Shown: positions 23,444-35,700 of the stretch, one piece after another
Numbering within the stretch: position 1 is the stretch's first letter
How the letters are laid out: every line of letters starts with the position of its first letter
NCBI GenBank assembly: GCA_025716815.1
Contig: JAIXMN010000040.1
Coordinates: 160,589 to 224,588 of the forward strand
DNA from: Dichotomocladium elegans
Lineage: Eukaryota; Mucoromycota; Mucoromycetes; Mucorales; Lichtheimiaceae
DNA: 64,000 bases
Direction: 5' to 3'
The notes under the pieces: model-generated
What the model saw: only the letters and a program-made list of their open reading frames with translations
Database searches by the model: none
Told to the model about the DNA's origin: nothing
Position numbers and translations under genes: made by a program

Positions 23444-23711
23444 AGTAGAATATGTATTATTATTGAAATGAGATGTAACAGTACTTGTAAGGAAAAAATA
23501 AAATTGCTCCTTATATACGATACTGCAAGAATAACCAGGAAAAAGTGCCGCTTATGGTTAGATAGACTCAAAGAATAAGTACGAAGAAGTACTGCTTTTG
23601 AAGAATCTCAAAGAATAAGTTCCAAAAAAATAGTACTTTGATTAAAGGGCTCTCTCAAAGAACATTGACGAAAAAAGAAAAATACGCGAAAGAAGCTTCT
23701 TCGAAAAAAAA

Positions 23712-23820
23712 AGGGGTCTCAAAGTAACTTAAAAGATTTCTTCTGTGATTGGCTCATTTGAATGTCAGCCGAAAATTTTCTCTCGGCAGATATCTGCATA
23801 GATTTCTACTTTGAGACCCC
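23712..23820. repeat. 109-bp palindromic mini-unit at the right end of Harbinger
   Basis: GGGGTCTCAAAGTA at 23712 is an inverted copy of TACTTTGAGACCCC at the terminus. The right end therefore contains a complete pair of Harbinger-type TIRs in 109 bp, like a tiny non-autonomous element embedded in or duplicated from the end. Confidence 0.75.
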
Positions 23821-25597
23821 CTACTTTACACTGATCACAAAGCGTTGGTATATCTTCACACCCAAAAGGTTACTAATGCCATGATGAACAACTGGTTAGA
23901 CACCATTCTTGAATATACTTTTGACGTAGTGCACTTGCCAGGATTAGACAACATCCTTCCCGACCAACTTTCTCGCCTTTTTCCCACGGACAAAGAGCTG
24001 GAAGGGGGTAATGCTACGCAAAGTAACACGACCAATTTAATCGTAAACAAAACTATGTCAACACACACCACCATGGACGTAACTAAGGAAGACGATGTTG
24101 ACACATCAGTACATTTTATTCCTCCTGAAGAAGAACGACCACAGCTGTTAGCACAAGCTCATGCGTTTGGACACTTCGGCGCTGAAGCAATGACGAAGTC
24201 TCTTCAGAATGACGGGCTCAGATGGCCTAACATGTACAAGCAAGCGGCTGAACACGTTAAACAATGTCCACAATGCCAACGCTTCAACGTGACGAAAACA
24301 GGGTATCATCCTATGCGCCCTATTCACGCCTTCTACCCTGGTGATCACTGGGCAATCGACCTTGCCAGCGGCTTTGGAACAAGCGCACGAGGGCACAACT
24401 ATCTCTTAGTTATGGTCGATGTTTGCACACGCTTTTGTGTACTACATGCACTTCCTGACAAGTCTTCAGACACAGTAGTACAAGCAGTCATAAACACCTT
24501 TTGCGATTACGGTTTTCCACGCTATCTACAATCGGATAACGGCACAGAATTTGTCAATCATTTGATGAAGCAACTTAGCCAGTCCACCGGTTTTGACCAT
24601 CGGTTAACAACACCTTATCATCCACGCGCAAATGGCTTGGCAGAACGATATGTACAAACATCGGTCAACGTCATACGCAAGAGCCTCAATGGCGCACGAC
24701 ATGATTGGGACTTGTACGTCAAAAGTACACAGCTCGCCATCAACAACAAAGTCGCCAGTAGACATGGTTCCACACCATTCGCCCTAATGTTCAACCGCAC
24801 AATGAATGGCTTCAGAGATTATAGCAATGACGAGATACCACGGCCCTTAACAGAAAAGGAGCTGATGGACCGCATTGACAAAATGTCTGACACCATCTTT
24901 CCGGCCATAGCAGAACGGGCAAAAGCTCTATCAGATGTTAAGAAAGGTAAACATGATACCAAATACAGGATCATTAAATATCCTCCTGGTAGCACGGTCA
25001 TGGTCAAAGATGAAGTACGCAGTAGAAAAACGGATCCTCGATATGAAGGACCATACACTGTCGTCAGGGAAACCAAAGGTGGTTCCTATGTCCTCAGAGA
25101 CGAACAGGGACTCCTCGCAACCAGAAATTTTGCACCCTCGCAACTCAAACTTGTATCTCAAGATGAACTGATCAGCATCGAAGAGGTATATGAAAAGAAT
25201 GGTAAATACTATACAGTCCAAGCGATTGTAGACCATAAAGAGTTGTCACCCGGAAGGTACCTATATCGGGTTCGATGGGAAGGCTATGGACCAGAAGACG
25301 ATACATGGGAACCGCATGCGTCCTTCAATAGTCCAGAGCCAATCGCAAAATACTGGGACAGGATACGGAGCCTAGGCCCACAGGCTCATTCAAAGGTAAC
25401 AGGTACTACACCAACACCAAAGAAGGTAAAGGGTACAACACCCACACCAAAAAACATGACTCAACAAGCTCCACAGCGAAAGCGTAGACATTCAGGTAAT
25501 GACACCACAGAACGCAATGGCTATATCCTAAGACGTAGCAAGCGCAATCAAACGGCACACCTCCATTAAGCGTTATGTTCAACCTGGAAGGGGGTAA

Positions 25598-25968
25598 TGT
25601 GGTGAACATTGATCCGTGTTAGAGAACTTAGCCGGTTTCACATCACTATCGCCGATATCCTGAAACTAAGACAATGATGAATTTAACACATTGATGTTCA
25701 GGGACCGATATTTTCATATCCGCTTGCGTGACAGGACAATCGCACCTATCAAAGGTACTTCCTCTACCCAGGATCCATCACTGGTCTTGAAGAGGACAAT
25801 GAAAAGAGAATGCTCTCATCCGATACGTCCTAACAGGATTAAGCACTTACATCGCCGTTCTAATAGAATTATTATAAAAGAGAGTTATTTTATTTTCAGG
25901 AATAAACATCAACCTCAAAGATACTTTTATAGTTGTCTTTTTTCATTCTCTCTAATCCATCCACCTCA
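25598..25968 (+). mobile_element. 3' LTR of Ty3-d
   Basis: 371 bp, preceded by the polypurine tract GGAAGGGGGTAA. Differs from the 5' LTR by A/C (near 17026 versus 25910) and T/C (near the 3' end). Confidence 0.93.
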
Positions 25969-26007
25969 CTCTGGCTACGGTGTATCCGCCAAATTACGAA
26001 GACGACA
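25969..26007 (+). mobile_element. Remnant (last 39 bp) of the Ty3-e 5' LTR
   Basis: CTCTGGCTACGGTGTATCC...GACGACA matches, as reverse complement, the end of the full-length LTR at 61034-61368. The rest was replaced by Ty3-d. Confidence 0.8.
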
Positions 26008-26009
26008 AT

Positions 26010-26021
26010 TGGTAGCTGATG
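26010..26021 (+). other. Primer binding site of Ty3-e (initiator tRNA-Met type)
   Basis: TGGTAGCTGATG two bases after the LTR end. Confidence 0.75.
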
Positions 26022-26340
26022 AACCTTTATGTGTGATCGTTTTTCCAAGCCAAGTTTCAAGACATACCGATCCTTATCCGATCCACCTTCATCCGAAGAA
26101 GAATATACAACCAGAGAGGAACTCACGTTTCAAGATTATAGACAAGATATGGCACAAGAAGACCACACGCAACAAATTTTGGCTATGTTAGTCACCCTTT
26201 TGAAAAACCAGCAAGAGCCGAAACCGTTCCGCCTACGTATGCGTGAACCTGACACGTATCATGGCAACTGGACCTTAAATGCAGCGCAAAGTTGGCTTCG
26301 ATCTGTCGAGCGGTACCTGGAGATGGCCGATCTAGAAGAG

Positions 26341-26759
26341 TGTAATGGTTTGGGAGCTGGATTGAGACAGGACAAGAAGGGTGTTAGGTGCTTTCCAACA
26401 AGACAAGACAAGACAGGACAAGACTAATAGGACAGGACAGGACAGGCCAGGACCGAAGCACAGAGGCCAAGAGAAGAGTTGAACCAGAAGGAATCGTATG
26501 GAAACGAAGAAACAAGATAACTGATTGCTCTTTACTATTGATATTACTTTGGCTATATATATAGGTATGTGCGTATGACTATGGTGAAGAAAGTATTGAT
26601 GACAATAATTACGATAAGGAGATTTGGATGTCTAGCTATGGGCTTCGCTGACGATCGATATAGGAGATTTAGTGGGAAACCGATCAAGGGTCATGATAGT
26701 GGACTTCGTTGACGATCGATATAGGAGTTTGGCTGCATACACGATTGATGACCATTACA
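26341..26759 (-). mobile_element. 3' LTR of Ty3-f
   Basis: TGTAAT...ATTACA termini, with an internal pentamer array (GACAG)n at ~26395-26455 and TATATATATAG read on the minus strand near 26570. Confidence 0.95.
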
Positions 26760-26771
26760 CTACCTCCTCCC

Positions 26772-29700
26772 CTAGGCTCGAGTACTACGAGAGCGACGAG
26801 AAAGATGTGAGGTGGGACCTGGTTTGGTGGGACAACAGCTATGAAAGTCACGAACAGACTCCGCGGCGTTCCAAAGGTGGGATGCAGGTTCCCAGGTATT
26901 TTCCGATGGGTCTGGGTATCCTTTCCACGCAACCAGATACTGCAGCTGACGGCGACGAATGCGACTGTCTAGAATTGCTTCTACTTCGTAATGCTCCTGT
27001 CCTTGCACTTCCACTGGTGGCAGGGGCGCGGGCACACGACTAGGAATGTCAGGCTGGCTGGGGTCATCACGCGGCGTTAGTAAAGAAACGTGGAAGACTG
27101 GGTGGACCTGCATGGAGGCCGGCAAATCCAATTTATATGCATGTGTCCCCACAGCTGAAATGATCTTGAATGGGCCAAGACGTACATGGTCAAGCTTGTG
27201 TGATGGGCGGGCAGTCTTAATGTTTTTGGCTGAAAGATAAACGAAATCGCCAACGTGAAACTCCAATGGTGCACGATGACGCTCGTTATAATAGGTGGCC
27301 TGCGTTTGTTGGGCGAGCAATATCTCGGACTTGAGTGACTCGTGCAACGCCTTCAACTGCTGAACAAGGGTTTCGGAAGATGCTGAAATTCCTGTTGAAG
27401 GATTCGTCGCCAAGGAAAACCGCGGGTGAAAACCGAAAGTGGACTCGAAAGGGGTATGCTTTGTACTAGACTGCACAGAGTTATTGTAGCTAAACTCTGC
27501 CAGAGGAAGGAGGGATACCCAATTGTCCTGCTGATAATTCAGGTAAGCGCGGAGGTATTGCTCGAGGATTGCATTGGTGCGCACAGTTTGGCCATCCGTT
27601 TGGGGGTGGAAGGCAGTGGACATACTGGCCTTAATGTCCAGGAGTGTGAGTAATGAGCGCCAAAAACGGGATGTGAATACTGATCCACGATCTGAAACAA
27701 TGTCGTCGGGGAGACCGTGCAGCCGAAAGATATTCTTGATAAAAAGCGCGCCAAGGTCTTCTGCCGAAATGTTGTCCCTACATGGTACGAAGTGCGCCAT
27801 TTTCGTCAGCCGATCAACTACAACCCAGATTGAGTTGTAACCCTGAGACAGTGGAAGCCCAACGATGAAGTCCATACTGATAGATGACCAAGGGCGTCGC
27901 GGGACTTCCAAAGGGTTAAGTAGGCCAGGTGGAGCTTGTCGGGACGGTTTCGAACGCTTACAAATGCGACAATTAAACACATATCGATTCACAAACTTAC
28001 GCATCCCGTGCCAGTGGAAATGCCGAGAGAGTAATCGCAAGTTTTTGCCTGGCCAAAATGCCCCGCCGTTGCGCTATCATGGTGATTCCGTAGGAGCTCA
28101 AGTTTCAAGGAATCATCGTCTGGGATGGATATGCGATTGTTGAACAGGAGTAGCTCAGTGTCGTTGTCGATTCGGTATTGTTGCATTTTCTTACGTAGGT
28201 GGCGTGGAATACCTGATGGGTGCTGGACCAGATCGAGGAGTCGCCGGAATTTATTGTCAGCTATAGAGGCTTCTTTGATCCTTGAGATCAGGTTGGTATC
28301 GATGGGGCAGCTTGAAACGGCACTGAGGACCACTTGACCTGCTTGGAAAATCGATTTGATTGGCTGTTTATCACTATGCTCCCCCTTCTTGAAGGCCATG
28401 TCTGGACGGCGAGAGAGGGCATCGGCCTTCAAGTTTTTTGTAGCAGGACGGTATGTTACCATAAAATTCTCGATTTCACTCAGCTTAATAGACCAGCGAG
28501 CATGGCGGCGATTAAGAACCCGAGTATTGCTGGACAGAAAGTGTTCGAGGTTCTTGTGGTCGGTATACACTGTTACTTGGTGCTGTGCCCCTTGAAGATA
28601 ATGGCGCCAATTGCGAAAACAGTCGACAATAGCCAACAATTCTTTGTCGTAGATATCATAATTAACTTCGGCAGGGTTGAGTTTCCGACTGTAAAAAGCG
28701 ACGGGATGGAGGCGTGAATCATCGTCGGGTTGGTTCAGTATACCGGCAACAGCGAAATCGGATGCGTCTGTTTCGACGAAAATTGGCTTCATCGGATCGA
28801 AGTGCTGCAAGATCGGTGCAGTGGTAAATCGGTGCTTCAGATCCGCAAACGCGCTGTCGTGGGTAGATGTCCAGTTGAAAACGGTATCCTTTTTCAACAA
28901 TGCTGTCAAGGGCGCTGAGAGACGGGCGTAGTCATGGATGAACCGCCGGTAAAAATTTGCGAAGCCCAGGAATACCTGAATGTCATGCACGTTTTTCGGG
29001 GTGGGCCATTCCATAATACAGGTTACTTTGGCAGGGTCCATCGTGACCCCCATGCGTCCGACACGAAAACCTAAGAATTCGACTTCAGCAACATCAAATT
29101 CGCACTTTTCAACCTTGGCGTAAAGCTGAGCATCACGCAGTTTTTCGAGAACGAGTTGGACGTGTTGGTCGTGTTGTTCCTGGTTTTCACTGAAGATAAG
29201 GATGTCATCTAAGTATACCACAACGAAGTGATCCAGGTATTCGCGGAGGACATCATTGATCAATGCTTGGAATGATCCTGGCGCGTTAGTGAGACCGAAC
29301 GGCATGACGTTGTACTGGAAATGTCCATATCTGGTGCGGAAGGCAGTTTTCCATTCGTCTCCTTCAGAGATGCGGATCCTGTGGTAAGCATTGCGGATAT
29401 CGAGTTTTGTGAAAACTCTAGCAGATGAGAGACGATCCAGCATTTCGTTGATAAGTGGTAGTGGATATCGATTTTTGACTGTAATCTTGTTGATCCCGCG
29501 ATAATCGACACACAACCGTAGGGAGCCATCTTTCTTTTTGACGAAAAGAATCGGTGCACCGGCAGGACTCGTGGATGGGCTGATGAATCCATTGTCGAGA
29601 TTTGTCTTGATATACTCAGCGAGGACACCGAGTTCCTCCTGAGATAGCGAGTAGATAGGTCCGTAAGGAATCTGGGCGCCCTCAACCAACGGAATGGAAT

Positions 29701-30514
29701 GATCCACTCCAGGTCTGCGACTAGGAAGCGTGTTGGCCTGTTCCTTATCGAATACGTCGGAGAACGCCTTGTACTTAGCCGGCAGAGTTTGTGAGTCAGT
29801 TGGGTCTATTGTTGTGTCTGGGACTGCTGAAACCGAGGAGAGGGAGCCAGAGGGATCGAGGTACCCAAAGAACCCAGGGGCGCCGTCACGCATTAGCTTT
29901 GTGATTGTCGCAATATTTACCATTTTGATATCCAAAGCAGAGTTCTTTGATTTGACAATGCACGATTTCACTGTCTTGACCACGGGTGACAATTGTAGGC
30001 AGGATTGAGAACACTCTGCAGAGGTGAAGGTGATGTCGCCTGTGATCCAGTTGACGACGGGGTTGTGCTTGACTAACCACGGCATGCCGAGTATGATCGA
30101 GTACTGGCCAAGGGACGTAGCGTGCAGAACAATTTTTTCATGGTGCTGTCCACTCGACATTTCCACTCGGCATTCATGGGTTATAGTACCAGAGAGGATA
30201 GAACGGCCGTCGACGGTGCGGACTGACAGGGGGGTTTCGCTTAGAGTGAAGGGTAGGTTGTGATGGCGCGCGAACTTTTCGTCGATGAAATTTTCCATGG
30301 CGCCGGAGTCGATCATGGCGAGTGCATCCACTGTGTAGCTACCGAAATGTAAGCGGACAGGGAGTTTGAGGGGTTCATGCAGGGTTGTGGAGGAAGCAGA
30401 AGAACAGGAAAAGGAGAAGAGAGATTTTGTTGTACCGATAGTAGGTTTATTGAATTCGGATGATGAGTTACCCAAGGAAGACTCTCCTATTGTCCTTGGG
30501 TCTTGCCTTTTCCC
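26772..30514 (-). pseudogene. Pol of Ty3-f (protease, RT, RNase H, integrase, chromodomain), one frameshift
   Basis: Entered by -1 frameshift from gag. Protease AMIDSGAMENFID (the usual DSGA; ~30310). RT: LCVDYRGINK, MPFGLTNAPGSF, VVYLDDILIFS. RNase H: ETDASDFAVAG, YTDHKNL. Integrase: zinc-finger Cys pair CRICKRSK (~27960), SMDFIVGLP, VSDRGSVFTSRFW, DGQTVRTNAILEQ, where the catalytic Glu position of the usual QTERTN reads Val. Chromodomain at the C-terminus: YLVAWKGYPDPSENTWEP. The frame breaks at a five-A run (coding strand; 28042-28046) just before the integrase zinc finger; one more A would join the halves. The Glu-to-Val change would also inactivate strand transfer. Confidence 0.93.
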
Positions 30515-31307
30515 TTTTTGGGGCAAGAAGAGGCCTCGTGTCCTTCGTTACCACAGTATAAGCAGAGGCCAAGCTTGTGACGGCGTGCTTTCTCGTCGGC
30601 TGATAGCGGTGTGAATCTTGCTTTTGCAACATCGAGATCCATAGGCTGTGCGCTGGGGTTAGCTATTGTAGGCGTGATATGGACAGGTGCTGAAAATTTT
30701 TGTCGTGGTCTGGGTGGCTGATAGTGGCGCTGGCCCTCGCGATCGCGCATTCTGTTATCCAGTTCGATTACCTTAGTGACATACTCCCAAAGAGAGGTGG
30801 GCATGTCGCGGGTAGCGAGCTCGTCTTTAACTCGATCGCGGAGACTTCTATGGAAAATGGCCAGCAATGCAGCGTCATTAAAGCAGTTCGCAGAGCAAGT
30901 CGGCGAAATGTGGCGGCATGTTCCGAGGCAGGTAGTGATCCTTGGCGCAGATCAAGAAGGGTATTCTCGATCTCTACTAGTTCGTTCACCTGACCGAAAG
31001 CAGATCGAAATTCATCCAAGAAAGCTGAAAAGGACAACATGCAGGGGTCGAGGTCATCAGTGCCGATGTCATCCAAATAGGGTTGAGCCCAGTCGAAGGC
31101 ACAACCTGACATGAAGGAGCACATGAAACAGATCTTGGATAGTTCATCACCGAATCGATCTTGGCTGACGTGGATCGCCATTTTGACATGCGTTATGAAT
31201 GAACGCACATCTTCTGCTTTACCAGTGAAGACAGGGGGATTGTTGAAGGGCGCACCTGATCGCGTGGTTTGTGTGGTAGGTAAGTCGTTCAAAGATATGT
31301 TTTGCAT
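30487..31307 (-). pseudogene. Gag of Ty3-f, one frameshift
   Basis: ATG 31307-31305 starts MQNISLNDLPTTQ; the frame is open further upstream without ATG. Capsid motifs: FTGKAEDVRSFITHV and FDWAQPYLDD. Near 30878 the frame shifts: continuation DAALLAIFHRSLRDRVKDEL is in the next frame and restoring one base joins them. A CCHC knuckle, CLYCGNEGHEASSC, lies near the end. The gag stop at 30489-30487 overlaps the pol frame. Confidence 0.9.
30508..30514 (-). promoter_or_regulatory. Programmed -1 frameshift heptamer of Ty3-f
   Basis: G GGA AAA in the gag frame, seven codons before the gag stop. The -1 frame leads into protease. Canonical slippery sequence. Confidence 0.75.
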
Positions 31308-31538
31308 AGCGTTGGTGATTTCTGCGGAGTTGATCGATGTTGTGTAGTAAAATATGAATAAGGTTGCGGGATAATGCAGTAGGTGGATTTGGAGGGAAAT
31401 ACTGAAAACAGAAAGGGTCAAAGGAGTAAGGGGTGAGGAGTTTGGGAATGAACAGAAATTTGAGTATAGAGATATCGAGAAGGATACAGAAAAACGAAAA
31501 GAGAAGAAAGCAGGTAACACTGAGTGAATCAGTTATAG

Positions 31539-31957
31539 TGTAATGGTTTGGGAGCTGGATTGAGACAGGACAAGAAGGGTGTTAGGTGCTTTCCAACAAG
31601 ACAAGACAAGACAGGACAAGACCAATAGGACAGGACAGGACAGGCCAGGACCGAAGCACAGAGGCCAAGAGAAGAGTTGAACCAGAAGGAATCGTATGGA
31701 AACGAAGAAACAAGATAACTGATTGCTCTTTACTATTGATATTACTTTGGCTATATATATAGGTATGTGCGTATGACTATGGTGAAGAAAGTATTGATGA
31801 CAATAATTACGATAAGGAGATTTGGATGTCTAGCTATGGGCTTCGCTGACGATCGATATAGGAGATTTAGTGGGAAACCGATCAAGGGTCATGATAGTGG
31901 ACTTCGTTGACGATCGATATAGGAGTTTGGCTGCATACACGATTGATGACCATTACA
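31539..31957 (-). mobile_element. 5' LTR of Ty3-f
   Basis: 419 bp, identical to the partner LTR except C versus T in the ACTAATAGG/ACCAATAGG word. Confidence 0.95.
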
Positions 31958-32738
31958 AAGAGCATCAATGGGTCGCATATGCTGCAACCCTTTTACGGGG
32001 AGAAGCGGAAATCTGGTGGCAACAACAAGAACAACGCGCCGATATTAGCGAATGGGTCGAGTTCAAGAAGCGTTTGCTAGCAATATTCAGCCCACCAGAT
32101 GCGCCACGTCTAGCAAGAGACCATCTGGCGCATTTGGCTCAGACAGGTACTGTTGCTGAATATGTTGCAAACTTCCAAGCCATTTGGACTGCCCTGCCGG
32201 GTATGACCGACGATGAAGCGAAGGACTGTTTTGAGCGAGGACTTCAACCTGAATATTTCATGCATGTCCGGTCACGCTCAGCTTCCTCCACAGATGAAGC
32301 TATGAAGATTGCTCTGGCATACGAAAGCTCGCAACAACAGGCGTGCTATTGGTATCAACAAGGTGGTCAACAACAGATCGCTCAGCCGCAAGTTGGACAA
32401 CAGCATGTGCCCGAGTATCTCCGCTCGTCGGGTGTCGCCCCCATGGATCTAGACGCCATTCGTCCAAGAAGACCAAACTCTGGCTGGCACACCAATGACC
32501 ATAATAGCGCTTCCAACTGGCGGCAGTGAAATCTCAACAGTAGCCAGGATCGTGAGTGCTACAATTGTGGTGGCCTCGGTCACATTGCGCGCAATTGTTC
32601 ATCTGCACCCCGTCGTCAAGGTCAGAATGGTAGTGGTGATGGTAAAACCAACGGCCATCTCGGAGCCCAAAGTCACCCAAAAGGCCAAGCGCGGTTGAAT
32701 TAAGGGGAGTTCCTCCGCGCCAATCACAATCCCTTAAT

Positions 32739-35700
32739 ATGATGAAGCAAGACGCCCCGATGTTGCCGGAAAACCTGTTGATTGACCTATCTGACGATCA
32801 AGATGAAGACGCCCGTGCACTCCAAGACACCCTACAGGAAGATAGACAGTTCCTTGATTCGTTAAACTCAATAAAAGAAACTGAATTACCCCTGTACTCG
32901 ATGCGTTGCAATGGTCACCCTGTTCAGGTCCTGATCGATTCTGGTGCCACTGGTTCCTATGTTGCGCCACGAGTTGCCATGAACTTGCCCACACGAAGGA
33001 TTCCCATGAGGGAAGTAGAAACTGCAGGAGGACATGCTCTGTCCATCAGTCAACAGGCCTCCTTGTCACTGGATGCCCAAGGATATGAGCATACCACCAC
33101 TGCTTATGTTCTCGACACCAAGTTCGATGTGATCCTTGGACGCGACTGGCTCAAATCCGTGAAACCCATACCGGATTGGGAATTGGACACCTGGCGGATT
33201 CGTAAGGGTGAACATGAATATGTCATTCGTCCTCGGCATAAACGTGTTCTACCTGACCTCGCTTACCTGATATCACACCGCCAAGTCCAACGTTTAGAGC
33301 GCAGCAAGGAGATTGACGACGTCTTTGTGTGCTTTGTACGCCCAGAAGACGGTGCACCAACTGACTGTACTAATGATCAGCAAGCCAAAGCACTCATTGC
33401 GGAATTTAGTGATGTTTTCCAGGACAAGCTCCCAGGTCTACCTCCCAAACGAGACATCGAACATGTCATTGATACTGGAGACGCTGCCCCCATCTCACGC
33501 CCGCCTTACAAGATGAGTCCTCGCGAATTGGACGAGCTGCGGCGACAGTTGAAGGAGCTATTGGATTTAGGTCTCATCTGGCCAAGTACCTCCGCATGGG
33601 GTTCCCCCGTCCTATTCGTACGCAAGAAAGACGGGTCCATGAGGATGTGTATCGATTACCGTGCCGTAAATCGAGTTACGAAACGGAACTCCACACCTTT
33701 GCCACGAATCGACGAATGCCTGGAACGCCTACATGGTATGCGTTATTCTCCAAGATTGATCTGCGTTCGGGGTACCACAACCTACGGTTGCGAGAGGAGG
33801 ATATCCCGAAAAGTGCTTTCACTACACGCTATGGTTCCTTTGAGTGGTTGGTCCTGAGTTTTGGCCTCATGAATAGCCCTCCGGTATTCCAATCCTGGAT
33901 GAACTCTATCATAGGAGAGGAATTTCTCGACCGCTGCGCTATGGTGTACCTCGACGATTGTTTGATTTTCAGTCGTACCAAAACCCAACATGAGAAGGAC
34001 GTTCGGGCGATTCTGACGAAGTTCCGGGAAGCCAAGGTCATTGCTAACGAGAAAAATGCGAATTCTTCAAGACCGAACTGGAGTTTGTTGGGCACCAGGT
34101 AACTGCCAATGGTGTGTTGCCCTCGAAATCCAAAGTCAAGGCAATTCGAGACTGGCCAGTGCCGACAAATGTGCAAGAAGTACGTCAGTTCGTCGGGCTC
34201 AGCTCCCATTATCGTCGCTTTATACGTGACTTCGCCGCTCTGGCTGCGCCGTTGACCAATTTAACCTGAGATGGATGGATTAGAGAGAATGAAAAAAGAC
34301 AACTATAAAAGTATCTTTGAGGTTGATGTTTATTCCTGAAAATAAAATAACTCTCTTTTATAATAATTCTATTAGAACGGCGATGTAAGTGCTTAATCCT
34401 GTTAGGACGTATCGGATGAGAGCATTCTCTTTTCATTGTCCTCTTCAAGACCAGTGATGGATCCTGGGTAGAGGAAGTACCTTTGATAGGTGTGATTGTC
34501 CTGTCACGCAAGCAGATATGAAAATATCGGTCCCTGAACATCAATGTGTTAAATTCATCATTGTCTTAGTTTCAGGATATCGGCGATAGCGATGTGAAAC
34601 CGGCTAAGTTCTCTAACACGGATCAATGTTCACCACATAACCAAGGGTACTGGTGCAAAGAAAAGAGCGATTACCTGGACGTCTGAGTGTCAACAAGCTT
34701 TTGACGAAATCAAGGCTCGCATGACTGCTGCCCCTGTCCTTAAGCCACCAAATCCAGATATGCCTTATGTGGTCGAAGTCGATAGCAGTGACTACGGCGT
34801 AGGTGGAGTTTTGTTGCAAGAGGGTACTGACGGGCTCATGCACCCTGTAGCATTTGAGTCCAAGAAGTTGTCGGCGACCGAACGAGCATACCCCGCACAG
34901 GAACGAGAATTACTTGCAATCCTACATGCACTCCGCACCTGGCGTTGTTTTATTGATGGCCATCCATATACTGTCTTTTCAGACCACCATCCACTGAAGT
35001 ATTTCCGGTCCAAAACAAAACCCTCACCACGCTTGACCCGTTGGATTGCCGAACTTGAACTATATGACCCAGATATCCAATACAAACCAGGTAAGGACAA
35101 CCATATCCCGGATCTGCTTTCTCGTCGAGATGGTCCGGATTGTGTCCCCAAAGAGCCCGAAATGGAACCCGATTATCTTTATGCGGTTAGGGCCATCCAA
35201 GAATCCGACTGGCCCAAGTTCTACGCAATGCCCGAGGATAGGTGGTCGCCCACGTATAAGGATCTGCTTCTGAAACACAAGGACAAGTTCGTAGTGCGTA
35301 ACAATGCAATATATCGCAAGGTAAAAATAGGCAAGGAAACCCATGAAATCTGCTATGCACTTTCTGCTCGTCGCGCCGATCTGGTTGAGCAGTTTCACAA
35401 GTCCTTCGGCCATGCGGGTAATACCACCGTCTACGATTTGATACGCAAGCGTTGGTGGTGGCCCGACATGCGCACAGACATCCAAACGTGGCTTGCCACC
35501 TGTCCACAATGCCAGCTTGCTGCCAATGCTGATCGCGGTGTCCATCATGCTCCCATGAAACCACTGGAGGTGCCGCCTGCCTTTTATCGATGGCATCTGG
35601 ATTTTATTGGTGAACTCCCTACCACAATCCAGGGAAACCGTTGGTTGCTAGTCGCCGTTGATTATGCCACAAATTGGACGATCGCCCGTGCAGTACCGGA

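Larger units (their letters stand above)
20227..23820. mobile_element. PIF/Harbinger DNA transposon (3594 bp), two genes
   Basis: Termini GGGGTCTCAAA / TTTGAGACCCC. CTA lies directly outside each end (20224-20226, 23821-23823), fitting the 3-bp duplication of PIF/Harbinger elements. The exact boundary is slightly ambiguous because of the G/C run. It holds a Myb/SANT-like gene on plus and a DDE transposase on minus, in convergent orientation. Both are apparently intact, so this may be an autonomous copy. Confidence 0.9.
17128..25569 (+). pseudogene. Gag-Pol polyprotein of Ty3-d, one frame, interrupted by Harbinger (20227-23820)
   Basis: ATG 17128 opens a frame that runs 1033 codons to 20226 and resumes in phase at 23824 for 582 codons to 25569. 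Removing the insert plus one CTA leaves it uninterrupted. Order: capsid; Cys/His-rich segment (CPVHPKGRHSKADC and CRYCKKVPYTQGHTC); protease (LFDTGASRSF); RT (TLDLKSAFHRF, FVDDIIIFS); RNase H (ATDASNVGIGAVLY, split before YTDHKAL). Integrase then follows (zinc-finger HAFGHFG...CPQC, WAIDLASG, LQSDNGTEF, NGLAERYVQT), ending in a chromodomain (YRVRWEGYGPEDDTWEPH). The chromodomain would direct integration to modified chromatin. Until the Harbinger insertion this copy was probably competent. Confidence 0.93.
16714..25968 (+). mobile_element. Ty3-d chromovirus, young, split by a Harbinger element
   Basis: 5' LTR 16714-17084 and 3' LTR 25598-25968, both 371 bp and differing at two positions that I can see. 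A single gag-pol frame lies between them. The 5-bp flanks (GAACG left, CTCTG right) do not match. The left flank is Ty3-c pol and the right flank is the last 39 bp of a Ty3-e LTR. This suggests recombination between two Ty3-d copies rather than one simple insertion. Confidence 0.93.
26341..31957 (-). mobile_element. Ty3-f, full-length chromovirus nested antisense in Ty3-e gag (5617 bp)
   Basis: LTRs 26341-26759 and 31539-31957 (419 bp each, one difference that I see). AAGAG target duplication on both sides. Polypurine tract CCTAGGGGAGGAGGTAG beside the 3' LTR. Gag and pol on the minus strand. Very recent insertion. Confidence 0.96.
26029..32700 (+). pseudogene. Gag of Ty3-e, split by Ty3-f (26341-31957)
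   Basis: First part 26029-26340, second part 31963-32700. The 5-bp direct repeat AAGAG (26336-26340 and 31958-31962) marks the insertion point of Ty3-f. The joined frame gives a Ty3 capsid: RMREPDTYHGNWTLNAAQSW, then WVAYAATLLRGEAEIWWQQQ, then FERGLQPEYFMHV. A zinc knuckle, CYNCGGLGHIARNC, sits at ~32557 behind an in-frame TGA (32527-32529). The TGA would remove the nucleocapsid. The reading continues perfectly beyond it to TAA 32698-32700, so it probably replaces a CGA. Dead copy. Confidence 0.9.
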
